Shown here one piece after another: positions 35,949 through 44,531 of a DNA stretch of 50,065 nt (position 1 is the stretch's first letter; each line of letters begins with the position of its first letter). The notes below the pieces were generated by a model. It did not search any database. It saw only the letters and a list, made by a program, of their open reading frames with translations, and had not been told where the DNA came from. The DNA is taken from NCBI GenBank assembly GCA_937139335.1, contig CAKZPN010000080.1, positions 1 to 50,065 on the forward strand, read 5' to 3'. The DNA is from an uncultured Roseicyclus sp. (GTDB lineage Bacteria; Pseudomonadota; Alphaproteobacteria; Rhodobacterales; Rhodobacteraceae). Position numbers and translations under genes: made by a program.

Positions 35949-36188
35949 ATGTTCGTTCTACCGCCTCGGCGCGCCGACCGCCAGCCATCCGGCATTTATG
36001 AAACCGAGCAGGCGCTCTTTGCAGAAATGGAAAGGAAGGCCCGCGCCGCAACGCCGTCGCTCTGGCGCCGTCTGGTTCAGCGCGGCGTCAGGGTGGTCAC
36101 GCCGATGTTGCCGGCCCGCGCCAGCTCGGGGTCGAGCGACATCGGGATGTATTCGCCGCGCCGCCACAGTTCGCCCAGGTCGTCGTAG
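35949..36188 (+). CDS. small basic hypothetical protein, overlaps acylase gene 3' end
   Basis: A 79-residue ORF, basic at both ends, beginning MFVLPPRRADRQPSGIYETE and followed by a helical, Arg-rich stretch (MERKARAATPSLWRRLVQRG). AAGGAAAGG lies about six nt before ATG 35949, a plausible ribosome-binding site. It is divergent from the LysR gene. Against it: the last 112 nt overlap the convergent penicillin-acylase coding region, so the C-terminus may be chance reading. Similar short genes beside LysR genes exist, but I cannot name a family. Confidence 0.42.
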   Translation: MFVLPPRRADRQPSGIYETEQALFAEMERKARAATPSLWRRLVQRGVRVVTPMLPARASSGSSDIGMYSPRRHSSPRSS

Positions 36189-38557
36189 TGCCGGCTGAGC
36201 GGGTTGCCCGACTGGCCGGTGGCGATGACGAAGACCGAGCTGTCGGGGTCGGCGAAATCGTAGACGCCACGGTAGCCCGCCGAATGGGTGTTGAGGAACG
36301 GCTCGGGGAGCGTGCCGGGCGTGGCCGCGCGGTTTAGGGTGAAATCGCCGCCGCTGGTCGGCTGGCGGATGTTCACGATCCAGGAAAACAGCCGCGTCTG
36401 GCCCAGCACCTGGTGGTCGTGCCGCGCCTCGTGCGCCGCACCCCAGCGCCAGCTTTCGAGGTCCGAGCCGTAGCGATCCTCGAGAAACTGCAGCGCGTCG
36501 TCGAGCGCGAGCCGCGCGATATCGGTGCAGGTCTCCTCGGCGGTCGAAGGGGCGACGTCGCACCACCGGCTGGCGCCGCCGATGTCGCGGAAAACGCGCT
36601 CGATGAAGATCGGCTCCACCTGCAGGAACTCGTCAGCCAGCGGCCCGATCTCGTCGCGGATCAGGCGCTGCTGCAACTCGCGCATCCAGGCGGCGTAGAT
36701 CAGCGGCTCGGGCAGGTGCTCGTTCATCTCGCCGTTCCATTCGGCCAGTAGCGCGAGCGCGCGCTGGCGGCGGCGTTCCGGCGTGCCGGGCGGTGCTGTC
36801 TCGTCGATGAACCACAGGTCGCGGGCGACCAGCGGCAGGATGTTGCGCGCGGCGGCCGACACGGTGTCGAGCTGCGCCTCGATGAAGCTGTCGCGGGTGT
36901 GGACCGCGCGCGCCTCCATCAATCGGCTCAGCCGGGTGATCCGTTGCGTGTCGCCCCAGGTGAAGGAGACGTGAAGCGGAAAATCGCGATCCACGGTCTT
37001 GTTGTTGGTATTGCCGAGGATGCCGCTTTCGGGATCGACGAATGTGGGGTTGGCAAAATACTGCGTCACGCCCTGCCAGCGGTTGTCCTCGATCCAGCCG
37101 GGGGACGGCATCCGCGCCTGCGTCTGGTGGGCGGTCATGCGCCAGGGCATATGGCCGATCACCTGCATCGCGATGCGCCCGTCGGCGCTGGCGAGCATCA
37201 GGTTCTGCGCGGGCGCCACGAAATCCTCGCCGGCCGCCAATCCCTCCTCGATGCTGCCGGCAGTCATCAGCCGCAGCCCGGTCTGGATCGAGGTGTTGTC
37301 TGGGATAAGCGCCGTCCAGGCCATGCTCATCACGTGGCCGGGGGGCGTGACGGTGCCGATGTCGTAATGCACGCCGGGGATGACCGGGCCGTTCTCGGTC
37401 CAGCGCCGCGTGATCGTCACGGGTTGGCCGCCCGCCACCTCGATCACGCGGCGATCGGTGCGGAAAGGCGCCCAGCCGTCGGGCGTGCGATATTCCTGCG
37501 GGTTCTCGGGGTTCAGTTCCTCGACATAGAGGTCGATGTCGTCGAGATAGGCCGAGGTGATGCCCCAGGCGAGCCGGTCGTTGCGTCCCGCCAGGATCAC
37601 CGGCATGCCGGGGATCGTCGCGCCGATCACGCCGCCCGCCTCGAGCTCCAGTCGCGCCAGATACCAGATCGTCGGCGCGGTGAGGCCCAGATGCGGATCA
37701 TTGGCCAGAAGCGCCCCGGAGGCGGCCGCGCGGTCCGGCGTCGCGGCCCAGGCGTTGGAAGCACCCGCGCGCCCCCGCCCCAGCACATTGGGGTGGAGTG
37801 GGTGGCGCGGGGCCGTCGCGGCCTCGGCAAAGCGGGGCAGGGGCGTATCGAAAAGGTCGCGATACTCCGGCAGCCCGGCCAGTTCCGCCACGCCGCGGCC
37901 CGGCGCCTCGGGCAGCAGGTCGCGCAGCCGGTCCGGGTCGTCCAGCGCAAGCGACAGCCGCGCGCGCAGCACCTCTTCCTCGTGGTGGCCGGCCAGTTGC
38001 AGCGCCATCATGAAGCTCACCGCGACGCTGTCGGCGGGCCGCCATGGCGCGATCTCGGGCACGAACAGGAACAGTTCCGGCGCGCCGCGCCCCAGCGCCT
38101 CGGTGCCCACCAGCCGCAGCCAGGCGTTCACGCCGGCCGAATAGGCCTCGAGCGTCGCGATGGTCTCGGGGTCCAGCGCGTCCACCGACTCGGTCGCCAG
38201 CGCGTAGACATCGAGGCGGCGGAGCAGATCGTCGATTTCCAGCGTGGACTCGCCGAACAGCTCCGACAGTCGCCCCTGCGCCGTGCGGCGCAGCATCAGC
38301 ATCTGCCACAGCCGGTCCTGCGCATGCGCAAGGCCAAGGCCGTAGAACACGTCAGCATCGGTCTCGCCGAAGATATGCGGGACGGCGGCAGTGTCGCGCA
38401 CGATCTCCACCGGCGCGGTGATCCCCGGCACGGTCCAGTCCGCCTCATAATCGGGGATGGAACGCGAGCCGATCCACCACGCCGCCAGCACGGCGGCCAC
38501 TGTCAGGGCGACGGCAAGCGTGACCAGTCGGACAAGCCAGCGGAGAAGAAGGGCCAT
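36077..38557 (-). CDS. penicillin acylase family protein (Ntn hydrolase)
   Basis: An 826-residue protein with an N-terminal hydrophobic helix (1-28) that is a signal or anchor. The Ntn hydrolase family cuts itself at the nucleophile: here AGA-SNAWAA with Ser267, following the spacer; downstream are the oxyanion and binding-loop motifs GALLANDPHLGL, WGITSAYLDDIDLYVEELNPE and NTNNKTVD. Length and order fit penicillin G acylase and acyl-homoserine-lactone acylase relatives; either beta-lactam, N-acyl amino acid or AHL hydrolysis is possible and the substrate cannot be predicted. Stop convergent with a small ORF. SYLF gene lies upstream, same strand. Confidence 0.9.
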   Translation of the reverse strand: MALLLRWLVRLVTLAVALTVAAVLAAWWIGSRSIPDYEADWTVPGITAPVEIVRDTAAVPHIFGETDADVFYGLGLAHAQDRLWQMLMLRRTAQGRLSELFGESTLEIDDLLRRLDVYALATESVDALDPETIATLEAYSAGVNAWLRLVGTEALGRGAPELFLFVPEIAPWRPADSVAVSFMMALQLAGHHEEEVLRARLSLALDDPDRLRDLLPEAPGRGVAELAGLPEYRDLFDTPLPRFAEAATAPRHPLHPNVLGRGRAGASNAWAATPDRAAASGALLANDPHLGLTAPTIWYLARLELEAGGVIGATIPGMPVILAGRNDRLAWGITSAYLDDIDLYVEELNPENPQEYRTPDGWAPFRTDRRVIEVAGGQPVTITRRWTENGPVIPGVHYDIGTVTPPGHVMSMAWTALIPDNTSIQTGLRLMTAGSIEEGLAAGEDFVAPAQNLMLASADGRIAMQVIGHMPWRMTAHQTQARMPSPGWIEDNRWQGVTQYFANPTFVDPESGILGNTNNKTVDRDFPLHVSFTWGDTQRITRLSRLMEARAVHTRDSFIEAQLDTVSAAARNILPLVARDLWFIDETAPPGTPERRRQRALALLAEWNGEMNEHLPEPLIYAAWMRELQQRLIRDEIGPLADEFLQVEPIFIERVFRDIGGASRWCDVAPSTAEETCTDIARLALDDALQFLEDRYGSDLESWRWGAAHEARHDHQVLGQTRLFSWIVNIRQPTSGGDFTLNRAATPGTLPEPFLNTHSAGYRGVYDFADPDSSVFVIATGQSGNPLSRHYDDLGELWRRGEYIPMSLDPELARAGNIGVTTLTPR

Positions 38558-38635
38558 GATGCCTCGAACGCGGAACGGTGCCGCGTAGCTATCCCATGGT
38601 CCGGGAAATGCAAGGCGACGTTGCCGCGCGTGGGA

Positions 38636-39193
38636 TCACGGAATGATGCGGGTGTAGCGCGTGCCGTCGAGCGTCGCGCCCACGATCAGGCCCGCCTGCC
38701 CGTAGATCACCGCGATGACCGGGTCGGACAGCGTGTTGGTGTCGATCCCGAGGGTGCCGCCCTGGTCGACCACCGCGTAGCGCACATCGCCGCCCACGGC
38801 CCAGCCAGGCGAGGTGCGGAAAGTCTGCAGCGCCTCGTCGGTCATGAAGAACAGCGTGTGGGCGTATTGCTGCGCACCGATCTGCAGCCCGAAGGTGCCG
38901 GAAACGGCGGAGTAATAGTCGACCGTCGCGCCGTTGATGCGGAGCGCGCCGCGCCCGTAGGAGCCGCCGAAGCCGAAGCCCGCCTCGGTGATCAGCGGCA
39001 TCACCAGCATGCCGCGCGCCGACTGCGCAAGGTCGCGCGAGCCGGGCACCTCGTCATACATGAACTGGGTCGCCGCGTTCACGCGCGCGTCGATCTGCTC
39101 GGACCCGCGCGAGTTGAGGCCATTGCTGCAGGCTGCGAGCAGCGGCAGCGACGCGCCTGTAATCACGAAATGACGGCGGGTAAGATTGCTCAT
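38636..39193 (-). CDS. SYLF-domain (YSC84-like) lipoprotein
   Basis: A 185-residue protein with an exported N-terminus: TRRHFVITGASLPLLAACSNG carries an RR pair and a lipobox (LAAC) with the lipidation Cys at about residue 22. The SYLF domain follows (ARGMLVMPLITEAGFGFGGSYGRGALR, SVSGTFGLQIGAQQY). SYLF domains bind phosphoinositides in eukaryotes; bacterial members are of unknown function. The start at 39193 is the ATG directly before MSNLTRRHF. It lies on the same strand between hemB and the acylase. Confidence 0.88.
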   Translation of the reverse strand: MSNLTRRHFVITGASLPLLAACSNGLNSRGSEQIDARVNAATQFMYDEVPGSRDLAQSARGMLVMPLITEAGFGFGGSYGRGALRINGATVDYYSAVSGTFGLQIGAQQYAHTLFFMTDEALQTFRTSPGWAVGGDVRYAVVDQGGTLGIDTNTLSDPVIAVIYGQAGLIVGATLDGTRYTRIIP

Positions 39194-39327
39194 TGGGGCC
39201 TCGTGCCTGTTGCCTCGGGGGGGTGCGGATCGTGTGGTGCCCGCGAATTGCCCCGCAGAATACGCCGATGAGGGCGCGGTGTCACCCGAAAATGCACCAC
39301 ACATGGCGGTAACTTGCCGATCCGCCC

Positions 39328-40320
39328 CTACCCGTTGAGGAGACGCGCAACCCTTGGGGCAAAGTACGTCAGCACCCCGTCGCAGCCGGCGCGCCGGAAA
39401 CTCATCAGGCTTTCGAGCATCACCTTCTCGCCGTCGAGCCAGCCATTGGCCGCCGCCGCCTCGATCATCGCGTATTCGCCGCTGACCTGGTAGGCGTAGG
39501 TCGGCGCGCCGAAACGGTCCTTCACCTCGCGCACCAGGTCGAGATAGGGCAGGCCGGGTTTCACCATCACCATGTCCGCGCCCTCGGCCAGGTCACGCTC
39601 CACGCAGCGCAGCGCCGCGAGCCGGTTGGCCGGGTCGATCTGGTAGGTGAACTTGTCGCCCTTCAGCGCGCCCGAGGCACCGACCGCGTCGCGGAACGGG
39701 CCGTAGAAGGCCGAGGCGAACTTGGCCGCGTAGGACATGATGGTGACGTTCTGGTGCCCTTCGGCTTCCAGCGCGCTGCGGATCGCGCCGATGCGGCCGT
39801 CCATCATGTCCGACGGGCCGAGGATGTCGGCGCCTGCATCGGCCTGCGCCAGCGCCATCTTCACCAGCGCCTCGACCGTCTCGTCGTTCACGATGACGCC
39901 GTCGCGCACGATGCCGTCATGGCCGTTGATGTTGTAGGGGTCGAGCGCGATGTCGGTCATGATCGCGATCTCGATGCCGGCATCGCGGATCGCCCTGATC
40001 GCGCGGTTCGACAGGTTGTCGGGGTTCCACGCCTCTTCGCAGAGCTCGGTCTTGAGCGACACATCGGTGTAGGGGAAGAGGCAGATAGCCGGGATGCCGA
40101 GGCTTGCCGCCTCGCGCGCGGCCTCCACGATCTTGTCGACCGAGCGGCGCAGCACGCCCGGCATGGAGGCGACCGGTTCCTCGATCCCGACCCCGTCGCG
40201 CACGAAGATCGGCCAGATCAGGTCGTTCACGCTCAGTTCGTTTTCCCGCACGAGGTTGCGCAGCGCGGGCGTCGCGCGGACGCGGCGGTGGCGGGTGGCG
40301 GGAAAGGGGGCCTGGGGCAT
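39328..40320 (-). CDS. hemB: porphobilinogen synthase (delta-aminolevulinic acid dehydratase)
   Basis: A 330-residue enzyme condensing two aminolevulinates, the second step of tetrapyrrole synthesis. Both active-site lysines are present: Lys200 in MSYAAKFASAFYGPFRDA and Lys254 in MVMVKPGLPYLD. The metal loop reads TDIALDPYNINGHDG: the Cys ligands of Zn-type enzymes are replaced by Ala/Asp, matching metal-independent or Mg-type HemB, as known for Rhodobacter. ATG 40320 is preceded by AAAAGG at about nine nt; the frame extends to other ATGs further upstream. Divergent from the membrane-protein gene at 40495. Confidence 0.95.
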   Translation of the reverse strand: MPQAPFPATRHRRVRATPALRNLVRENELSVNDLIWPIFVRDGVGIEEPVASMPGVLRRSVDKIVEAAREAASLGIPAICLFPYTDVSLKTELCEEAWNPDNLSNRAIRAIRDAGIEIAIMTDIALDPYNINGHDGIVRDGVIVNDETVEALVKMALAQADAGADILGPSDMMDGRIGAIRSALEAEGHQNVTIMSYAAKFASAFYGPFRDAVGASGALKGDKFTYQIDPANRLAALRCVERDLAEGADMVMVKPGLPYLDLVREVKDRFGAPTYAYQVSGEYAMIEAAAANGWLDGEKVMLESLMSFRRAGCDGVLTYFAPRVARLLNG

Positions 40321-40494
40321 TGGCTGGGGCCTTTTCTGGTACGGCATCGGGTAAAGCGGTGCCATGGCCCCGGGCCAAGGGCAAGGGTGCAGGTTGTCCC
40401 GGCTTTTCGCATGCACTGCAGGGCTGGAAACCCCCGAAACCCGCGCCTATGGTGCGCGCCAGAACACGAGAAACGATTGATCGGGCGGCGCGCT

Positions 40495-41013
40495 TTGGAT
40501 TTCATCGACCTTGTCACCCAGGTCATCGACCTCAGGTCATTCTCCAATCTGTGGTACTGGATCGTGCTGGCGATCTTGTGGTCGACGCTGTCGCATTGGG
40601 TGATGGGCATTCCGTATCATCTCGTCCAGCGCGCGCGCCGCGGCGACGAGGACAGCGCGCGCGATCTGCAGACCCTCGCCGAGGTCAACAGCCGCCGGAT
40701 CGTGGAATTGGCCGACATGTCGGGCACGGCGATGATGGCAACCTCGACCTTCGTGGTCACGGCGCTTCTGGTGCTTGGCTGGGGCTACCGGGTGGAGTTC
40801 TGCCAGGCCGTCGTCCTGCTGCTTCTGCCGCTGATCCTGGTCACCGCGCTCTCGATCCGCACCGCCATGGTGTTGCGCCGTACCGGGTTCGAGAACCTGC
40901 CGATCCGCCTGCGCAACCACCGGTTGATCGTGCAGGCCATGGGCATCGTCTTCATCTTCCTCACCGCCTTCTGGGGTATGTACACCAACGTGACGATCAG
41001 CCCGTTCCTGTGA
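40495..41013 (+). CDS. conserved four-helix membrane protein
   Basis: A 172-residue protein with four predicted hydrophobic segments (roughly residues 20-38, 82-100, 104-122, 148-166): WIVLAILWSTLSHWVMGIP, TSTFVVTALLVLGWG, VVLLLLPLILVTALS and MGIVFIFLTAFWGMY. The start appears to be a TTG at 40495 (MDFIDLVTQVIDLRSFSNLWYW), with an upstream TTG at 40477 as alternative; no strong ribosome-binding site. Homologues in this order of bacteria have been labelled 'component of SufBCD complex'; nothing in this sequence or its neighbours supports iron-sulfur work. Ends 52 nt before mfd. Confidence 0.78.
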   Translation: MDFIDLVTQVIDLRSFSNLWYWIVLAILWSTLSHWVMGIPYHLVQRARRGDEDSARDLQTLAEVNSRRIVELADMSGTAMMATSTFVVTALLVLGWGYRVEFCQAVVLLLLPLILVTALSIRTAMVLRRTGFENLPIRLRNHRLIVQAMGIVFIFLTAFWGMYTNVTISPFL

Positions 41014-41065
41014 ATGCGCCGACACGTGCTTGACACAGGTCTCCGGCAGCGTAGGTGAGGCGCTC

Positions 41066-44000
41066 ATGGTCCAGACATCCGCGCATATCCTCGCCTCCGG
41101 CGTGCCCGAGGGGTTCGACGCCACGTTCGTGCTCAGGGAACTGGCGCAGGGCGGCGGCGCTCCGGTGCTGCACATCGCGCGCGACGACAAGAGGCTGGCG
41201 GCGATGGCCCGCGCGCTGGCCTTTTTCGACCCGACGGTGCCGGTCCTGAGCTTTCCCGGCTGGGATTGCCTGCCCTACGACCGCGTCTCGCCCAACCCCG
41301 AGATCTCGGCCACGCGGATGGCGACGCTGGCGGCATTGGCGGGCGGGCTTAGCGGCCCGTTCATCCTGCTCACGACGCTGAACGCGGCCACGCAATACGT
41401 GCCGCCGCGGGTGCTGCTGCGGTCGTCCGCCTTCGTGGCGACGGTGGGCGGGCGCATCGACGAGGGCGCGCTGAAGAATTTCCTCGTGCGCATGGGCTTC
41501 TCCCAGACCCCCACGGTGACGGAACCGGGCGACTACGCCGTGCGCGGCGGCATCATCGACGTCTGGCCGCCGGGTGAAAGCGGGCCGGTGCGGCTCGACC
41601 TTTTCGGCGACGTGCTGGACGGCGCGCGCCGCTTTGATCCCGCGACGCAGCGCACCACGGAAAAGCTGGAGCGGGTGGAACTGGCCCCGGTCTCCGAGGT
41701 GATCCTTGACGAGGCCGCAATCACGCGGTTCCGGCAGAACTACCGGATCGAATTCGGCGCGGCGGGCACCGATGATCCGCTCTACGAGGCGGTCAGCGCG
41801 GGCCGCAAGCACCAGGGTGTGGAACACTGGCTGCCGTTCTTCCACGAGCGGCTGGAGACGCTGTTCGACTACCTGCCCGACGCGCATATCACGCTCGACG
41901 ACCAGAGCACGCCACAGCGGTTGTCGCGCTGGGAAACCATTTCCGATCAATATGATACCCGAAAGACCGCGTTGACGCAGAAGGGCCGGCTCGACACCGC
42001 CTACAAGCCGGTGCCGCCGGGGCTGCTGTACCTCGACGACACCGCCTGGGACAAATCCGTGGCGGGGCATCGCTTGGTGCAGTTCGCGCCGGTCGCCGCC
42101 GCGCCCGGACCCGGCATCATCGACGCGGGCGGTCGCGTGGGGCGCAATTTCTCGGTGGAGCGCCAGAACGAGAACCTGAGCCTATTCGGGGCCTTGGCGG
42201 ACCACGTTAAGGCAAAGCGTGAAGAGAGCGCTGTGGTCATCGCGTCTTGGTCCGAGGGCGCGCGCGAACGCCTGCACGGGCTGTTGGAGGACCAAGGCGT
42301 CACGGATGCGAAGCTGGTCTCCGACGCCCGTGGGATTGGCCCGAAGGGCAGCCTGAACCTCACCATCTGGCCGCTGGAAGAGGGGTTCACCGGCGCGGGC
42401 CTGACCGTGATCTCGGAACAGGACGTGCTGGGAGACCGGCTGATCCGGCCCAAGCGCAAGACCAAGCGGGCCGAGAACTACCTGACCGAGGCGCAATCGC
42501 TCAGCCCTGGCGACCTCGTCGTGCATGTCGACCACGGGGTCGGGCGCTACAAGGGGCTCGAGACCATCACTGCCATGGGCGCGCCGCATGAATGCCTGCT
42601 GCTGGAATACGCGGGCGGCGACAGGCTGTATCTTCCGGTGGAAAACATCGAGCTGCTCAGTCGCTACGGCCATGACGAGGGGCTGCTCGACCGGCTCGGC
42701 GGCGGCGCGTGGCAGGCCAAGAAGGCCAAGCTCAAGGAACGCATCCGCCAGATCGCCGACAAGCTGATCCGCATCGCGGCGGAACGCGAGCTGCGTCACG
42801 CCCCGATCCTCGAGCCGCCCGGCGACATGTGGGAGGCGTTTTGCGCCCGCTTTCCCTATGAGGAAACCGATGACCAGCTGACCGCCATCGCCGACGTGTT
42901 GCACGACCTCGAGGCCGGGCGCCCGATGGATAGGCTGGTGGTGGGCGACGTCGGCTTCGGCAAGACCGAGGTGGCGATGCGCGCGGCCTTCGTCGCTGCC
43001 GCGCAGGGCCTGCAGGTGGCGGTGATCGCGCCGACGACGCTGCTCGCGCGCCAGCATGCAAAGACCTTTGCCGACAGGTTCCGGGGCTTTCCGGTCAAGG
43101 TCCGGCAGCTCAGCCGCTTCGTGGGCACGAAGGAGGCGACCGAGACCAAGAAGGGCATGGCCGAGGGCACGGTCGACATCGTCATCGGCACCCATGCGCT
43201 GCTCGCAAAGGGCATCCGGTTCCACAACCTCGGGTTGATGATCGTGGACGAGGAACAGCGGTTCGGCGTCAACCACAAGGAACGGCTGAAGGAAATGCGC
43301 TCGGACGTGCACGTGCTGACGCTGTCGGCGACGCCGATCCCGCGCACGCTGCAAATGTCGCTGTCCGGCGTGCGCGACCTTTCCATGATCGGCACGCCGC
43401 CCGTCGACCGGCTCGCGATCCGCACCTACGTGAGCGAGTTCGACACCGTCACGATCCGCGAGGCGCTGATCCGCGAACATTACCGCGGCGGCCAGTCGTT
43501 CTACGTCGTGCCGCGGATCGAGGATCTGCCCGAGGTCGAGGCCTTCCTGCGCGACCAAGTGCCCGAAGTGACCTATGTCGTGGCCCATGGCCAGATGGCG
43601 GCGGGCGAACTCGACGACCGCATGGTCGCCTTCTACGACGGCAAGTATGACGTGCTTCTGGCCACGACGATCGTGGAATCCGGCATCGACATTCCCACCG
43701 CCAACACCATGGTGATCCACCGCGCCGACATGTTCGGCCTTGCGCAGCTCTACCAGATCCGGGGCCGGGTCGGCCGCGCCAAGACGCGCGCCTATGCCTA
43801 CCTGACCACCAAGCCGCGGATGAAGCTGACGCCCGCCGCCGAGAAACGGCTGCGCGTGCTCGGCAGCCTCGACAGCCTCGGGGCGGGCTTCACCATCGCC
43901 TCGCAAGACCTTGATATCCGGGGCGCGGGCAACATCGTGGGCGAGGAGCAGTCGGGCCAGATGCGCGAGGTCGGGTTCGAGCTTTACCAGTCGATGCTGG

Positions 44001-44518
44001 AGGAGGCGATCGCGCGCATCCGCTCGGGCGAGGCCGAGGGGCTGCCGGGCGACGACGGGCAATGGTCGCCGCAGATCAACCTGGGCGTGCCAGTCCTGAT
44101 CCCCGAGGCTTTCGTGCCCGACCTCGACGTTCGGCTCGGGCTCTACCGGCGGCTGTCGCAGCTGGAGACGAAAGTTGAGCTGGAAGGCTTCGCCGCCGAG
44201 CTGATCGACCGCTTCGGCACCCTGCCGAAGGAGGTCAACACGCTGCTCCTCGTCGTGCGCATCAAGGCGATGTGCAAGCGCGCCCATATCGCCAAGATGG
44301 ACGCCGGACCGAAGGGCGTGACGGTGCAGTTCCACATGGACAAATTCCCCAACCCCGCCGGGCTGGTGGCCTTCGTGCACGAGCAGGACGGGCTGGCCAA
44401 GGTGCGCGACAACAAGATCGTCGTGCAGCGCGACCTGTCGAAGGAATCCGACAAGATCAAGAGCGCCTTCGCCGTCGCCCGCGACCTCGCCATGCACGCC
44501 GAGGGCAAGGCGGCGTAG
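41066..44518 (+). CDS. mfd: transcription-repair coupling factor
   Basis: An 1150-residue DNA translocase that displaces stalled RNA polymerase and recruits UvrA. Order: UvrB-homology N-terminus (about 1-350), the RNA-polymerase-interacting domain (DLVVHVDHGVGRYKGLE, near 480), RecG-like helicase motor with Walker A VVGDVGFGKTEVAM, DEEQ box (VDEEQRFGVNHKERLK), SATPIPRTLQMSLSG, TTIVESGIDIPTANTM and QIRGRVGRAKTRAYAY, then the C-terminal UvrA-binding domain. The start at ATG 41066 has GGTGAGG six nt upstream; an in-frame TTG at 41030 is rejected. Stop is within a hairpin shared with the convergent MFS gene. Confidence 0.97.
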   Translation: MVQTSAHILASGVPEGFDATFVLRELAQGGGAPVLHIARDDKRLAAMARALAFFDPTVPVLSFPGWDCLPYDRVSPNPEISATRMATLAALAGGLSGPFILLTTLNAATQYVPPRVLLRSSAFVATVGGRIDEGALKNFLVRMGFSQTPTVTEPGDYAVRGGIIDVWPPGESGPVRLDLFGDVLDGARRFDPATQRTTEKLERVELAPVSEVILDEAAITRFRQNYRIEFGAAGTDDPLYEAVSAGRKHQGVEHWLPFFHERLETLFDYLPDAHITLDDQSTPQRLSRWETISDQYDTRKTALTQKGRLDTAYKPVPPGLLYLDDTAWDKSVAGHRLVQFAPVAAAPGPGIIDAGGRVGRNFSVERQNENLSLFGALADHVKAKREESAVVIASWSEGARERLHGLLEDQGVTDAKLVSDARGIGPKGSLNLTIWPLEEGFTGAGLTVISEQDVLGDRLIRPKRKTKRAENYLTEAQSLSPGDLVVHVDHGVGRYKGLETITAMGAPHECLLLEYAGGDRLYLPVENIELLSRYGHDEGLLDRLGGGAWQAKKAKLKERIRQIADKLIRIAAERELRHAPILEPPGDMWEAFCARFPYEETDDQLTAIADVLHDLEAGRPMDRLVVGDVGFGKTEVAMRAAFVAAAQGLQVAVIAPTTLLARQHAKTFADRFRGFPVKVRQLSRFVGTKEATETKKGMAEGTVDIVIGTHALLAKGIRFHNLGLMIVDEEQRFGVNHKERLKEMRSDVHVLTLSATPIPRTLQMSLSGVRDLSMIGTPPVDRLAIRTYVSEFDTVTIREALIREHYRGGQSFYVVPRIEDLPEVEAFLRDQVPEVTYVVAHGQMAAGELDDRMVAFYDGKYDVLLATTIVESGIDIPTANTMVIHRADMFGLAQLYQIRGRVGRAKTRAYAYLTTKPRMKLTPAAEKRLRVLGSLDSLGAGFTIASQDLDIRGAGNIVGEEQSGQMREVGFELYQSMLEEAIARIRSGEAEGLPGDDGQWSPQINLGVPVLIPEAFVPDLDVRLGLYRRLSQLETKVELEGFAAELIDRFGTLPKEVNTLLLVVRIKAMCKRAHIAKMDAGPKGVTVQFHMDKFPNPAGLVAFVHEQDGLAKVRDNKIVVQRDLSKESDKIKSAFAVARDLAMHAEGKAA

Positions 44519-44531
44519 CCCTCACGCCGCC
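44509..44531 (+). terminator. hairpin spanning the convergent stop codons of mfd and MFS gene
   Basis: An 8-bp perfect stem GGCGGCGT/ACGCCGCC with a 7-nt loop that contains both stop codons. No T-tract in either direction; compact convergent ends suggest it serves both genes. Confidence 0.45.

Noticed and set aside
40495..41013. Role as a component of the SufBCD complex
   Set aside because: Only a membrane-protein pattern is visible; no iron-sulfur genes are near.
41030..41065. TTG start that would add 12 residues to Mfd
   Set aside because: The ATG at 41066 has a good ribosome-binding site; the extension has no support.
42182..44497. A 771-codon open frame antisense to mfd
   Set aside because: High-GC shadow of mfd with no recognisable domain.
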